A DNA stretch of 36,370 nucleotides from Myxococcota bacterium (GTDB lineage: Bacteria > Myxococcota_A > UBA9160 > UBA4427): contig JANQSB010000483.1 of assembly GCA_028284295.1 (NCBI GenBank), positions 1 to 36,370 of the forward strand, written 5' to 3'. The translations under genes were made by a program, and so were the position numbers. Position 1 is the first letter of the stretch. Every line of letters starts with the position of its first letter. Under the pieces are notes generated by a model. The model was not told the DNA's origin and did no database searches. It saw only the letters and a program-made list of their open reading frames with translations. Of this stretch, positions 27,233 through 36,370 are shown piece by piece.

Positions 27233-28968
27233 AAGTCGTCGTCTAGCTCGACCCGGCGATACACCGCGCGCACCACCTCGGCGGGCACGTCGAAGACGGC
27301 TTCGGACTCGCCGAGTCCCTCCCTTGCCATCCACTCGGGGAGGCGGTCGTCTTCGCTGCCGAAGCCCGCGTCGCGGTTGAACCGCCACTCGTCTTCGAGG
27401 ACCTGCCAGGCGAGGTCGCCGATGTCGCGGCGCGAGACGGGCGTGCCGGTGAAGGCGCCGTACAGCTCCCGAAGATCGTCGAGGGAGGCGCCCAGGAACA
27501 TGCAGCAGCCCGAGGAGTCATTGGCCGCGCCCCGCAGCTGCAGCTTCTGCGAGGTCGCGGCCAGCTCCTGGGTGGGGACCGTCGGGTCCAGGCAGAGTCC
27601 GGCCGTGTGGTCCGCGCCCATGGCGCTCGTCGCGTAGGTGACGCCCGTGGCGTTCAGGGTGCGTGGCTCCCAGGCAGCGATCGCCTGTCCCTTGACGGCA
27701 GGGATGCGTTCGTGGCCGGTGCTCCGACCGACGGAGACCACGCCGTCGCCGATGGTGCGACCCAGCTCGGAGCCGCGTCCGATCTCGTCGAGGAGCTGCT
27801 TCATGCCCGACAGATCCCCGTAGTCGAGGCGGCCGGAGTCCATGTAGACGCCGATGGCGGCGCCGATCTCGATCGTGTCGACCCCGACGTCGTCGCAGAG
27901 GCGATCCAGCTGCGCGACCTCCTCCCAGGTCTCGATCCCGCAGTTGGCTCCCAGCAGCGCCAGCGTCTCGAACTCGAGAGAAGAGGTCTCGTGCTCGCCC
28001 GCCGGCGAGTTCACCTGGTTGGCGCACTGCACCACGCAGCCCGTCATGCAGCCCTGCATCGAGCCGCCGCGCTCGGCATAGCTCTCGACGATACCCGAGC
28101 CGTCGAGCCGGTCGGCGAAGTCGGCGCGTCCCTGTCGGCGGTTGTGGGTGGGCAGCGAGCCCAGGAGGTTGGCGACCTGGACGAATGCGCTGGTGCCGTG
28201 TTCGTAGACGGCCGCCGCCTTCCGCTTCCGTTCGCGGAAGCCCGCCAGCAGCCCTTCGAAGCGCTCCGGATCGGCGGCGGACCGGGTCGTCGCGTTGCCG
28301 GGGCTGACCGCGATGTACTTGAGGCCCTTCGCGCCCATGACGGCGCCGAGACCGCCCCGCGCCGCGTGCCGCGTCGGGCGACGTTCCCTGCGGTCACTGC
28401 AGGCGATGGAGGCGCTGCGCAGCCCCAGCTCTCCGGCGGGGCCGCACACCGCGAACGAGGCGGGCCGGGGGAATCGCTCCGCCAGCCGTTCGCAGGTCTC
28501 GTAGTTGAAGCGCCCGCGATCCGCGCTGGCCTCCACCAGACGCGCGCCTTCGGAGTCGATCTCCAGACCGAAGAGGCAGGCCGGGCTGCGGGGTTCGCCG
28601 CTGACGACGATCGCGCGCACACCGAGCTTCATCAGGTGCTGGCCGAGATCGCCACCGGCGTTGGCCTCCTTGATGCCTCCGGTGAGCGGGCTCTTGGCGC
28701 CGAAGGAGACCCGGCCCGAGGTCGGGACCGCGCTGCCGGAGAGCAGGCCGGGCGCCACCACGAGCCGGTTCTGCGGCCCGAGCGGGTCGCAACGCGGATC
28801 GCACTCGAGACGCAGCAGGCGCGCCGTCAGCGACCGACCCCCGAGCAGCCGAAAGCCCTCGGGAAGGGGATCCCAGCGGAGCTTTCGGGTGCCGACGTCC
28901 ACGCGCAGGATGCGGTCGTGTCGGTCGGGCGGATCGCGGCGAGCCGCATGCGCTGCAGTCTGCGACAT
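27208..28968 (-). CDS. Aldehyde:ferredoxin oxidoreductase family (tungsten-pterin) protein
   Basis: A 586-residue member of the tungsten-dependent AOR family. The N-terminal beta-rich domain begins ILRVDVGTRKLRW and contains the pterin motif SGRVSFGAKSPLTGGIKEANAGG at 84-106. The second pterin segment is GGLGAVMGAKGLKYIAV at 205-221. The cluster cysteines are C307, C311 and C315 (CMTGCVVQC), spaced Cx3Cx3C instead of Cx2Cx3C, with Cys488 or Cys489 as the fourth. EFETLALLGANCGI, then CDDVGVDTIE match a deltaproteobacterial subgroup as I recall. It would oxidise aldehydes to acids, or reduce acids, with ferredoxin. No ferredoxin or molybdopterin gene is adjacent. It follows the LysR stop by 9 bp on the same strand, so the two are co-transcribed. 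Confidence 0.92.
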   Translation of the reverse strand: MSQTAAHAARRDPPDRHDRILRVDVGTRKLRWDPLPEGFRLLGGRSLTARLLRLECDPRCDPLGPQNRLVVAPGLLSGSAVPTSGRVSFGAKSPLTGGIKEANAGGDLGQHLMKLGVRAIVVSGEPRSPACLFGLEIDSEGARLVEASADRGRFNYETCERLAERFPRPASFAVCGPAGELGLRSASIACSDRRERRPTRHAARGGLGAVMGAKGLKYIAVSPGNATTRSAADPERFEGLLAGFRERKRKAAAVYEHGTSAFVQVANLLGSLPTHNRRQGRADFADRLDGSGIVESYAERGGSMQGCMTGCVVQCANQVNSPAGEHETSSLEFETLALLGANCGIETWEEVAQLDRLCDDVGVDTIEIGAAIGVYMDSGRLDYGDLSGMKQLLDEIGRGSELGRTIGDGVVSVGRSTGHERIPAVKGQAIAAWEPRTLNATGVTYATSAMGADHTAGLCLDPTVPTQELAATSQKLQLRGAANDSSGCCMFLGASLDDLRELYGAFTGTPVSRRDIGDLAWQVLEDEWRFNRDAGFGSEDDRLPEWMAREGLGESEAVFDVPAEVVRAVYRRVELDDDFYRASGSG

Positions 28969-28977
28969 CGCGACAGG

Positions 28978-29910
28978 CTACAGCAGGGCCTCCCGAAAGG
29001 CCGATTGCAGAGCGCTCTCACGGGAATGGGCCAGCTGGTGCAGCCAGATCTCGTCTCGCATGCCCTCGCGCGATCCGCGCAGGATGCGCAGCTCGCCCGC
29101 GCGGCGATACGGCTCCACCAGGTCGGCGGGTAGCACGCAGGCGCCGACACCTCGTCGCGTCAGCTCGAGGGCGACGTCGGTCGCGCCGCCGACCCACGCC
29201 CGCACGCGGCCGCGCGGGAAGCGCCGGCGCCCGTAGTGGTGGGAGACCCAGCGATCGATCAAGGGCTCACGACGGAAGTAGTCGACGACCGGCAGTGCGG
29301 CGATGGCATCGAAGCCCCTGCCGCCGCGTCGGAGTCGTGGGTGGGCGGCCAGGACCAGCGATTGGTCGAAGACGCGCCGGGCGCGGACCCGCGGCCGGCT
29401 CCGGGACTCCCCGGGGCCCAGTGCGAGCACGAAGTCGAGCCGGCCCTGCTCCAACGCGGCCGAGAGCTCCGCCCGGGAGCCGTGCTGCAGGCGGCAGCGG
29501 GCCTCCGGGTTGTCCGCCGCGAAGCGCTCGAGGACGCCCGCGAGCCGGAAGCGGGAGAAGCCCGGGTAGAGGCCCAGTCGCAGCTCGCCCCGCACCTCGG
29601 TCGCCGACTCGTCGATGGCGGTCAGCGCGACGGCGATCCGATTCTCCGCCTCGGTCCAGGCCCGCTGCAGCCGCTCGCCGTCCCGGGTCAGGACGAGGCG
29701 CCGTCCCACGCGATGGAAGAGCTGCGTCTGGAGCGAGGCTTCGAGGGCGGCGAGGCTGTGGCTGACGGCGGAGCGACTGAGTGCCAGGCGTGTGGCGGCG
29801 GCGCTGACACCGCCGGAAGCCGCGATCACCGCGAAGGTGCGCAGCTTGTTGAGATCGACCCGACCGGGGTCGAGGCCGGCTCCCGGCTCGGATCCGCTGT
29901 CCGATTTCAT
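28978..29910 (-). CDS. LysR-family regulator of the AOR/MetF-like locus
   Basis: A 310-residue LysR protein. The helix-turn-helix is at about 20-80 (LRTFAVIAASGGVSAAATRLALSRSAVSHSLAALE, then LFHRVGRRLVLTRDGERL); the effector domain begins at about 105 (GELRLGLYPGFSRFRLAGVLERF). The order LysR then AOR on the same strand (9-bp gap) plus a divergent MetF-like gene across 32 bp suggests that it controls both. A TACTAT element at 29917-29922 lies 6 bp before the ATG, with no room for a Shine-Dalgarno sequence, so the mRNA may be leaderless. A second feature is the symmetric AAACGTTT at 29926-29933, a possible LysR contact. Confidence 0.92.
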   Translation of the reverse strand: MKSDSGSEPGAGLDPGRVDLNKLRTFAVIAASGGVSAAATRLALSRSAVSHSLAALEASLQTQLFHRVGRRLVLTRDGERLQRAWTEAENRIAVALTAIDESATEVRGELRLGLYPGFSRFRLAGVLERFAADNPEARCRLQHGSRAELSAALEQGRLDFVLALGPGESRSRPRVRARRVFDQSLVLAAHPRLRRGGRGFDAIAALPVVDYFRREPLIDRWVSHHYGRRRFPRGRVRAWVGGATDVALELTRRGVGACVLPADLVEPYRRAGELRILRGSREGMRDEIWLHQLAHSRESALQSAFREALL

Positions 29911-29916
29911 CGAACA

Positions 29917-29933
29917 ATAGTACTCAAACGTTT
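29917..29933 (-). promoter_or_regulatory. Compact divergent promoter with possible leaderless start
   Basis: On the minus strand TACTAT (29917-29922) is a good -10 element. It ends 6 bp before the LysR ATG (29910), so transcription would begin at or next to the start codon. The AAACGTTT palindrome (29926-29933) abuts it. The 32-bp gap is strikingly AT-rich compared with surrounding coding DNA. The MetF-like ATG at 29943 also has no Shine-Dalgarno sequence. Promoter use is inferred. Confidence 0.5.
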
Positions 29934-29942
29934 CACTTTTCC

Positions 29943-30767
29943 ATGCGGGCGTTTCGAGTGATGCTGGCGGGCGTGCTGGAGTCCTTGCCGATCACTCTCG
30001 AGGTCACGCCGCCGACGCTGCCGCGGCCGGCGATCCTGTTGCGTCGGGCCACCTGCCTCGGTTCGCGCGCCCGACGGGTCAACGTGATCGAGCGGGGTGA
30101 ACGCTGGTCCAGCCTCGAGGCCTCCCTCGAGCTGGCAACCCGGGGTCTCGAGCCCGTCTGGCACCTGGCCAATCGGGGCCGCTCGCTCGCGAGCATCGAG
30201 ACGGAGCTGGCTCGCGCCGCCGCCGGAGGGGTTCGCCATGTCCTCTGCATCCGGGGCGAGTACAAGGCGCCCGACCGGGACGACACGCCGCTCATCCGGG
30301 AGGTGGTCCGGCTGGCACGGCGCTCCCCGTTCGAGGTCGCGGTCACCGCCAATCCCTTCGCCGTGCACGGCGCCGTCGGTCGATCGCGCGCGCTCGCGAA
30401 CCTGGATGCGAAGATCGACGCCGGGGCGACGCGGGTCCAGATGCAGGTGAGCTTCGACCTGGAGTCGCTGCGACCCTTCGCGGAGCATCTGAAGGACCGG
30501 ACGCCGGAGGTCTCGATCGTGCCGATGGCGATGCCCGTTCTGTCGCCGGCCGCCGCGCTTCGGCTCTCCCGGCGTCTGGGAGTGCCGATTCCGGCCGCCC
30601 TGATCCATCGCCTGGAGCGGATCGGCTGCGAGGCCGGCTGGGAGCACTTCGGGTCGTTCGCGCGGGCCGTCGCCGAGAGCCCCCTCTACGACGGGCTGGC
30701 CATCATGACGCCCATCGATCCGAAGCCGACCCATGCGGCGAGGCTCCGGGCATCTCTCCGGGGCTGA
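29943..30767 (+). CDS. MetF-like (methylenetetrahydrofolate reductase family) protein
   Basis: A 274-residue TIM-barrel flavoprotein of the MTHFR family, slightly shorter than E. coli MetF. Conserved pieces are ITLEVTPP with the catalytic Glu20 (Glu28 of E. coli MetF), RVNVIERGER, HLANRGRSLASIE, and DAGATRVQMQVSFDLESLRPF with Gln168. At the site of E. coli Asp120 (ALRGD) it reads CIRGEY with Glu106, a conservative but mechanistically important change. It could reduce methylene-THF, act on another C1-folate (for example in O-demethylation), or be a divergent paralogue. Divergent from LysR-AOR, it may be co-regulated with AOR. ATG 29943 has no ribosome binding site; the alternative ATG is 29961. 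Confidence 0.85.
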   Translation: MRAFRVMLAGVLESLPITLEVTPPTLPRPAILLRRATCLGSRARRVNVIERGERWSSLEASLELATRGLEPVWHLANRGRSLASIETELARAAAGGVRHVLCIRGEYKAPDRDDTPLIREVVRLARRSPFEVAVTANPFAVHGAVGRSRALANLDAKIDAGATRVQMQVSFDLESLRPFAEHLKDRTPEVSIVPMAMPVLSPAAALRLSRRLGVPIPAALIHRLERIGCEAGWEHFGSFARAVAESPLYDGLAIMTPIDPKPTHAARLRASLRG

Positions 30768-30779
30768 GCCCCGACCCGT

Positions 30780-31175
30780 TCAGCGACGCGAGGCCGGCGG
30801 ACTTCCACCCGTTGGGGCCGAGTGCGGGGAGTCGGCTCGCGCGTACGCATGCAGCACACGGGTCACCCGCCACTGCTCCTCGAGCAGCGCGGCGAGCTGC
30901 CGATTGGCATCGCGTTCGGCCTGGCGGTCGATGTCCGCCGTCAGGCTGGCGCTCAGCCGCCGCTCCAGGTCGTCCAGGGTGCGTTCCAGCTCTGCCACCG
31001 CCGCCGGTGTCGCCTCTTCCTCCGGCCCCCGGTCGGCGGCGGCGCTGCTACCGAAGGCGCAGAGCGCCCAGGCCGTGGCGAGGCCGACCGCGAAGTCGGC
31101 CAGCGCGCGGGCGGCGGACCTGCGGGCGACGGGCTCGGACGCGAGCGCGTCGGGGGTCGGGGGGGACGGGTGCAT
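30780..31175 (-). CDS. Small anchored coiled-coil protein, unknown function
   Basis: A 131-residue protein that I do not recognise. Residues 1-25 are Pro/Ser-rich and charged, 26-45 form one hydrophobic segment (ALADFAVGLATAWALCAFG), and about 55-105 is an alpha-helical, heptad-like stretch (VAELERTLDDLERRLSASL, then DRQAERDANRQLAALLEEQW). It would be a single-pass inner-membrane or exported protein with a periplasmic coiled coil. GAGGA 5 bp before ATG 31175 supports this start over a TTG at 31226. It is convergent with the MetF-like gene (12 bp apart) and downstream of nothing obvious. The function is open; small membrane coiled coils are often partners of larger complexes. Confidence 0.7.
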   Translation of the reverse strand: MHPSPPTPDALASEPVARRSAARALADFAVGLATAWALCAFGSSAAADRGPEEEATPAAVAELERTLDDLERRLSASLTADIDRQAERDANRQLAALLEEQWRVTRVLHAYARADSPHSAPTGGSPPASRR

Positions 31176-31369
31176 CGGGTTCCTCGGAAGCTGCGACGAG
31201 ACGGGGAAACGGAGCGCGACCGGCAACGGATCCCGGAGGCACTTCCCCTATCGGCTCGCGGCCGCGAGAACTGATGCGGGAGGGCTACGCACGCGCTGCG
31301 GATCGGGCGCGCCCGCAGCTCGAACGCAGCTCGCGTGCATCCGGTCTGCAGTGCCCGGTGGCAGCGTCC
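31176..31369. other. Non-coding gap between small coiled-coil gene and PQQ dehydrogenase
   Basis: No gene is seen. The stretch holds the GGGCGCGCCC palindrome (within 31290-31320) inside a CTGCGG/CCGCAG stem, plausibly a transcription end for the PQQ gene on the minus strand, and otherwise GC-rich sequence. Confidence 0.4.
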
Positions 31370-33520
31370 TCAGTCGACCAGCCAGGCGGCGGGCAGACAG
31401 ACCCGCTCACCCGCCCAGGCCGCCAGGCCTTCGAGCATCGTCGGCTCGTGCAGGGCCCGGTCCACCACGTAGGCGTGGATGTCGTCCGCGTCCTGCTCGC
31501 TCAGCACGTCGGCGAAGCTCGCCATCCCGCCGCCCGCGAGCAACCCTTCCAGAACGATGGCCTTCCAGCTCTCGTGGACGCCGCGCTTGGACAGCTTGAG
31601 ATCCGGGAGGATCCCCGTGCTTCGCGTCGTCAGGCCGTGACAGCGGGAACAGTGCCGCGCATACAGGTCGCGGCCGCGCGCCACGCGCTCCGGACCCAGC
31701 TGCAAGGGCGGTGCATCGACGACGCCCGGCGCGAGTCGCTCGACGGGCGGCATCCCGGCCTGCCCGCCGATCTTCCAGGCCAGGATCCGTCCGTCGTTCT
31801 CGTACTCGAGCCGGTCCCGGTGCAGCCCATGGGAACCACCCGCTCCGGCCAGCACGGCGACGTACTGCTCGCCGTCGATCGCGTAGCTGACCGGCGCCGC
31901 CATCACGCCGACCTTCGTCTCGGCCTGCCAGACCCGCTCGCCGTTGCGCGCGTCATAGGCGGCGAAGACTCCTCCGCTGCCCTGAAAGACGAGATCCCCC
32001 GCCGTGGCGAGGGTGCCGCCCGGTAGCTGCGAGCTGTGCTGCACCTCCCAGGCGATCCGTCCGGCCACGGGATCGAAGGCAGTCAGCCGGCTGGGGGCGC
32101 AGAAGCGCATCGAGTCCATGTAGCCCTCGAGGCTCGCGGAGACGCGACCGAGGTCTTCGGCGGTGTTCATGGTGTGCGGGAGGGGCCGGAAGCCCGGGTC
32201 CGGCTCGAAGAGGTACGCGAACGCCGTGGTCGGGATGTAGACGAGTCCGGTTCGCGGAGAGAAGGACATCGGGTGCCAGTTGTGCGAGCCCGCGACGCCG
32301 GGCGTGACCATCCTCCCCTGCTGCGACCAGTGGGCCTGGGGGCGCTCCACCGGCCGTCCCGTCTTGGTGTCGACGTGCGAGGCCCAGCTGGCGAACGCGT
32401 ACTTCTCGGCCGACAGGAGCTCGCCCGTGCGTCGGTCGAGGACGTAGAAGAAGCCGTTCTTGGGAGCCTGCAGGAGCACCTGGCGGGTGCGTCCGCCGAC
32501 CTCGATGTCGGCGAGGATCATGTGCTGGGTGGCCGTGTAGTCCCAGTACTCGCCCGGTGTGGTCTGGTAGTGCCAGGCCAGGCGGCCGGTGTCGGGGTCG
32601 AGCGCGAGGATGGAGGCGAGGAAGAGATTGTCGCCGCCGCCCGGGCTCCGCTTCTCGCGGTCGTAGACCGAGGCGTTGCCGGTGCCCACGTAGAGCAGGT
32701 CGAGCTCCGGGTCATAGGCCATCGAGTCCCAGACGGTTCCGCCCAGCCCGAGCTCGAAGAGCGAGTCGCGGGACCAGGTCGCGGCAGCGGCTTGCAGCTC
32801 GGGGTGTTCGTGGGGTCCGTCCGCGCTGGCAGGGACCGTGTAGAAGCGCCACGCCCGCTTGCCGCTGTCGGCGTGGTAGGCGCTGACGTAGCCCCGTACT
32901 CCGAACTCTGCACCGCCGTTCCCGATGATCACGAGATCCTTCAGGACCCGGGGTGCGCCCGTGATCGTGTACGGGGCGCTCGGGTCGACGGTCTGTACTT
33001 CCCAGACCTTCGCGCCGGTGGCGGCGTCCAGGGCGATCAGACGACCGTCCAGGCTGCCGAGATAGACCCTTCCCTTCCAGACCGCGACGCCCCGGTTGAC
33101 GACGTCGCAGCAGGCGTCCCGGCCCTTGGCGCGCGGAACCTCGGGATCGAAGCGCCAGAGCAGGCGTCCGGTCGCGGCGTCGAGCGCGTGGACGACCGAC
33201 CAGGTACCCGTCGCGTAGAGCACCCCGTCCACCACGATGGGCGTCGCCTCGAGCCCGCGCCGGGTTTCGGTGCGATACGACCAGGCGAGGCCGAGGCGCG
33301 AGATGCTCTCGCGATCGATCTGCGACAGCGGGCTGAAGCGCTGCTCGTCCCAGGTCCTTCCGTGGACGAGCCAGCTTCCCGGCTCTTCGCCCGCGGCGCC
33401 CACCCGCGCCGTGTCGACCCGGCCCGCGGCCGCGCCGCCGGTCCCGGCCTGCCCGGGCGGCGAGGCTCCGGCGCTCGAGAGGACGGCGATCAGGACGAGA
33501 GAGGCTAGCCTCGCGGTCAC
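31370..33520 (-). CDS. PQQ-dependent quinohemoprotein dehydrogenase with C-terminal cytochrome c
   Basis: A periplasmic alcohol or aldehyde dehydrogenase using pyrroloquinoline quinone, 716 residues from GTG 33520. Residues 2-22 form a signal peptide (ARLASLVLIAVLSSAGAS). The eight-bladed propeller has tryptophan-docking repeats (GLAWSYRTETRRGLEATP; LDAATGRLLWRFDPE), the vicinal disulfide Cys137-Cys138 (DACCDVV) and the active-site Asp in GEYWDYTATQH. The last 110 residues are a cytochrome c domain with Cys624-Cys627-His628 (CSRCH). This matches quinohemoprotein alcohol dehydrogenases. A reading frame start at 33589 is less likely because it puts 23 residues before the signal peptide and overlaps the divergent flavin gene. 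No PQQ synthesis genes are in view. Confidence 0.94.
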   Translation of the reverse strand: MTARLASLVLIAVLSSAGASPPGQAGTGGAAAGRVDTARVGAAGEEPGSWLVHGRTWDEQRFSPLSQIDRESISRLGLAWSYRTETRRGLEATPIVVDGVLYATGTWSVVHALDAATGRLLWRFDPEVPRAKGRDACCDVVNRGVAVWKGRVYLGSLDGRLIALDAATGAKVWEVQTVDPSAPYTITGAPRVLKDLVIIGNGGAEFGVRGYVSAYHADSGKRAWRFYTVPASADGPHEHPELQAAAATWSRDSLFELGLGGTVWDSMAYDPELDLLYVGTGNASVYDREKRSPGGGDNLFLASILALDPDTGRLAWHYQTTPGEYWDYTATQHMILADIEVGGRTRQVLLQAPKNGFFYVLDRRTGELLSAEKYAFASWASHVDTKTGRPVERPQAHWSQQGRMVTPGVAGSHNWHPMSFSPRTGLVYIPTTAFAYLFEPDPGFRPLPHTMNTAEDLGRVSASLEGYMDSMRFCAPSRLTAFDPVAGRIAWEVQHSSQLPGGTLATAGDLVFQGSGGVFAAYDARNGERVWQAETKVGVMAAPVSYAIDGEQYVAVLAGAGGSHGLHRDRLEYENDGRILAWKIGGQAGMPPVERLAPGVVDAPPLQLGPERVARGRDLYARHCSRCHGLTTRSTGILPDLKLSKRGVHESWKAIVLEGLLAGGGMASFADVLSEQDADDIHAYVVDRALHEPTMLEGLAAWAGERVCLPAAWLVD

Positions 33521-33575
33521 GACAACTTCGTACCCCAGATCCGGGCGGGATGCCGGAGCCCCGAGGAGTCGACGA

Positions 33576-33962
33576 ATGTCCGACGCCACGCATCGTCTCG
33601 GTGCCGAGCGCTATGTGAACCTCGCCACCTACCGTCGGGACGGTCGCGAGGTGCGGACCCCGGTCTGGGTCGCCGAGGACAGCGGGCGCCTCTACGTCTT
33701 CACCGAGGCCCGATCCGGCAAGGTGAAGCGGATTCGCGCCACGAAGCGCATCTCGCTGGCGCCCTGCGACGTGCGGGGTGGCCTGCGGGGCGACTTCGTC
33801 GCCGGCCAGGGCCGGGTCGTCAGCGACGCCGACGAGACCCGCCGGGGCTACGCGGCACTGCGACGGAAGTACGGTTGGCAGATGCGGATGGCCGACCTCT
33901 TCTCGACGCTCTCCGGTCGCATCCGGGGGCGGGCCCTGCTCGCGCTCGATCTCGAGGACTGA
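33576..33962 (+). CDS. Pyridoxamine-oxidase-like / F420-type flavin protein (PPOX class)
   Basis: A 128-residue split-barrel flavoprotein of the PPOX-class F420-dependent oxidoreductase family. The recognisable parts are YVNLATYRRDGREVRTPVWVAEDSGRLYVFTEARSGKVKRIR (strand-turn-strand with the cofactor-binding Lys/Arg), SLAPCDVRGG and VVSDADETRRGYAALRRKYGW. Such proteins bind FMN or F420 and transfer hydride to quinones or other acceptors. GAGGAG (33563-33568) lies 7 bp before the ATG. It is divergent from the PQQ dehydrogenase gene and ends 6 bp from the stop of the convergent sensor kinase gene. Whether the cofactor is F420 or FMN cannot be told from sequence. Confidence 0.87.
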   Translation: MSDATHRLGAERYVNLATYRRDGREVRTPVWVAEDSGRLYVFTEARSGKVKRIRATKRISLAPCDVRGGLRGDFVAGQGRVVSDADETRRGYAALRRKYGWQMRMADLFSTLSGRIRGRALLALDLED

Positions 33963-33968
33963 CGGGGG

Positions 33969-35939
<1,971 letters not shown>

Positions 35940-36038
35940 CGCCTGCGGGTACGCGGTGCATCCTGCAAGATCGCGTCGGAGGAAGACCCTAGCGGGTCGA
36001 CTGGAGCCCCGGGATCGGAGTGCAGGGCTGGAGTCGGG
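35940..36038. other. Gap between sensor kinase and DUF1501 gene
   Basis: No gene is seen. On the minus strand this is the promoter region of the sensor kinase; it holds no strong palindrome. Confidence 0.4.
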
Positions 36039-36370
36039 TCAACCGACCTCCAGCAGGTCGAGCGGCTCGAAGTCGCCGCGCAGCAGCGCGTTCGTGTCGT
36101 CGACGCCCATCCACTCCGAGAGCAGACTCGCGTAGACCCGGCGGAAGTCGGTGGTCATGACGAGGTCGCCGTCGTCGAGCTCGGTCAGGCTGGGCGCCTG
36201 ACCGTGGAAGCCGGGCTTCACCTTCGCGCCGAGAACCCACAAGGGCGTCGCCGTTCCGTGGTCGGTTCCGCCACTGCGGTTCTCGGCGACGCGGCGTCCG
36301 AACTCGGTGAAGACCAACAGCGCGACCTCGTCGCTTCGTTGCATCCGGTCGAGATCCGTGAAGAAGCCCT
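36039..36370 (-). CDS. DUF1501 family protein, C-terminal part (cut by the right edge)
   Basis: The last 110 codons of a DUF1501 (sulfatase-like twin-arginine-exported) protein. The conserved end motifs are EFGRRVAENRSGGTDHGTATP, with the Asp/His pair of the metal site, and DFRRVYASLLSEWMG near the C terminus. The frame remains open to the window end (GFFTDLDRM), so the start is outside. It is separated by 99 bp from the upstream end of the kinase gene. DUF1501 genes are usually paired with a DUF1800 gene, which would lie beyond the edge. Confidence 0.88.
   Translation of the reverse strand, partial: GFFTDLDRMQRSDEVALLVFTEFGRRVAENRSGGTDHGTATPLWVLGAKVKPGFHGQAPSLTELDDGDLVMTTDFRRVYASLLSEWMGVDDTNALLRGDFEPLDLLEVG

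Noticed and set aside
27607-29133. A 508-codon plus-strand frame opposite AOR
   Set aside because: AOR motifs are complete on the minus strand; this frame has no recognisable domain.
31370-33589. PQQ dehydrogenase starting at 33589
   Set aside because: It would put 23 residues ahead of the signal peptide and overlap the start of the divergent flavin gene; GTG 33520 is simpler.
36039-36370. Truncated DUF1501 as a pseudogene
   Set aside because: The frame is open to the window edge, so truncation is only due to the window.

Overview
The window is a GC-rich, densely coded bacterial chromosome segment of about 31 genes. It has no rRNA, tRNA, CRISPR array, transposase, integrase or phage gene that I can see. 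Many starts are GTG or TTG and several genes are translationally coupled. The mix of a SelB/selenocysteine system, a sulfite/nitrite reductase followed by DUF4202, a tungsten-type aldehyde:ferredoxin oxidoreductase (AOR), a P450, a PQQ dehydrogenase and a DUF1501 protein suggests an environmental, metabolically versatile lineage of the deltaproteobacterial kind (Myxococcota, Desulfobacterota or Binatota type). That placement is inference; no marker here fixes the taxon.

Layout. Positions 1-1614 (minus) carry serS and the first 106 codons of selB, which runs off the left edge. Positions 1642-3985 hold a LysR regulator divergent from pirin and a nitroreductase, with a palindromic operator candidate between them. 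At 4023-4982 (minus) is a zinc-free quinone oxidoreductase. Positions 4983-5226 are a structured leader with mutually exclusive pairings, followed by a sulfur cluster (5227-11125, plus): siroheme sulfite/nitrite reductase, a fused unknown-domain/rhodanese protein, DUF4202, cysteine synthase and an agmatinase-family ureohydrolase. A terminator and a TetR-type operator follow. Next comes a P450 / short-chain dehydrogenase / phosphotransferase operon (11303-14843), convergent with a secreted or anchored amidohydrolase (14861-16330, minus).

Positions 16331-18639 carry a leader rich in perfect inverted repeats, a DEAD-box RNA helicase and a PlsC-type acyltransferase. Positions 18654-23148 (minus) carry NUDIX, a methyltransferase and a full-length GH2 beta-galactosidase containing a 15-bp tandem repeat. 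Positions 23238-26350 (plus) are a tight catabolic trio: two alpha/beta hydrolases and a phytanoyl-CoA dioxygenase-like protein. A seven-helix membrane protein of unknown function then overlaps tail-to-tail with an AOR gene, which is co-directional with a LysR regulator. That regulator is divergent, across only 32 bp, from a MetF-like protein.

The right end (30780-36370) holds a small anchored coiled-coil protein, a quinohemoprotein PQQ dehydrogenase with a C-terminal cytochrome c domain, a small flavin/F420-type (PPOX-like) protein, an orphan sensor histidine kinase and the 3' end of a DUF1501 gene.

How the genes work together. The clearest unit is the sulfur cluster: sulfite to sulfide (reductase), sulfane sulfur handling (rhodanese) and sulfide to cysteine (CysK), with DUF4202 and a fused unknown domain as uncharacterised partners. 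The P450/SDR/kinase-fold operon and the hydrolase/PhyH operon look like uptake-and-oxidation modules for hydrophobic or ester substrates. No single undescribed system can be proven from sequence alone. The best candidates are the leader RNA of the sulfite reductase, the rhodanese fusion with DUF4202, the LysR-AOR/MetF-like locus with its leaderless-looking promoter, and the atypical phosphotransferase.
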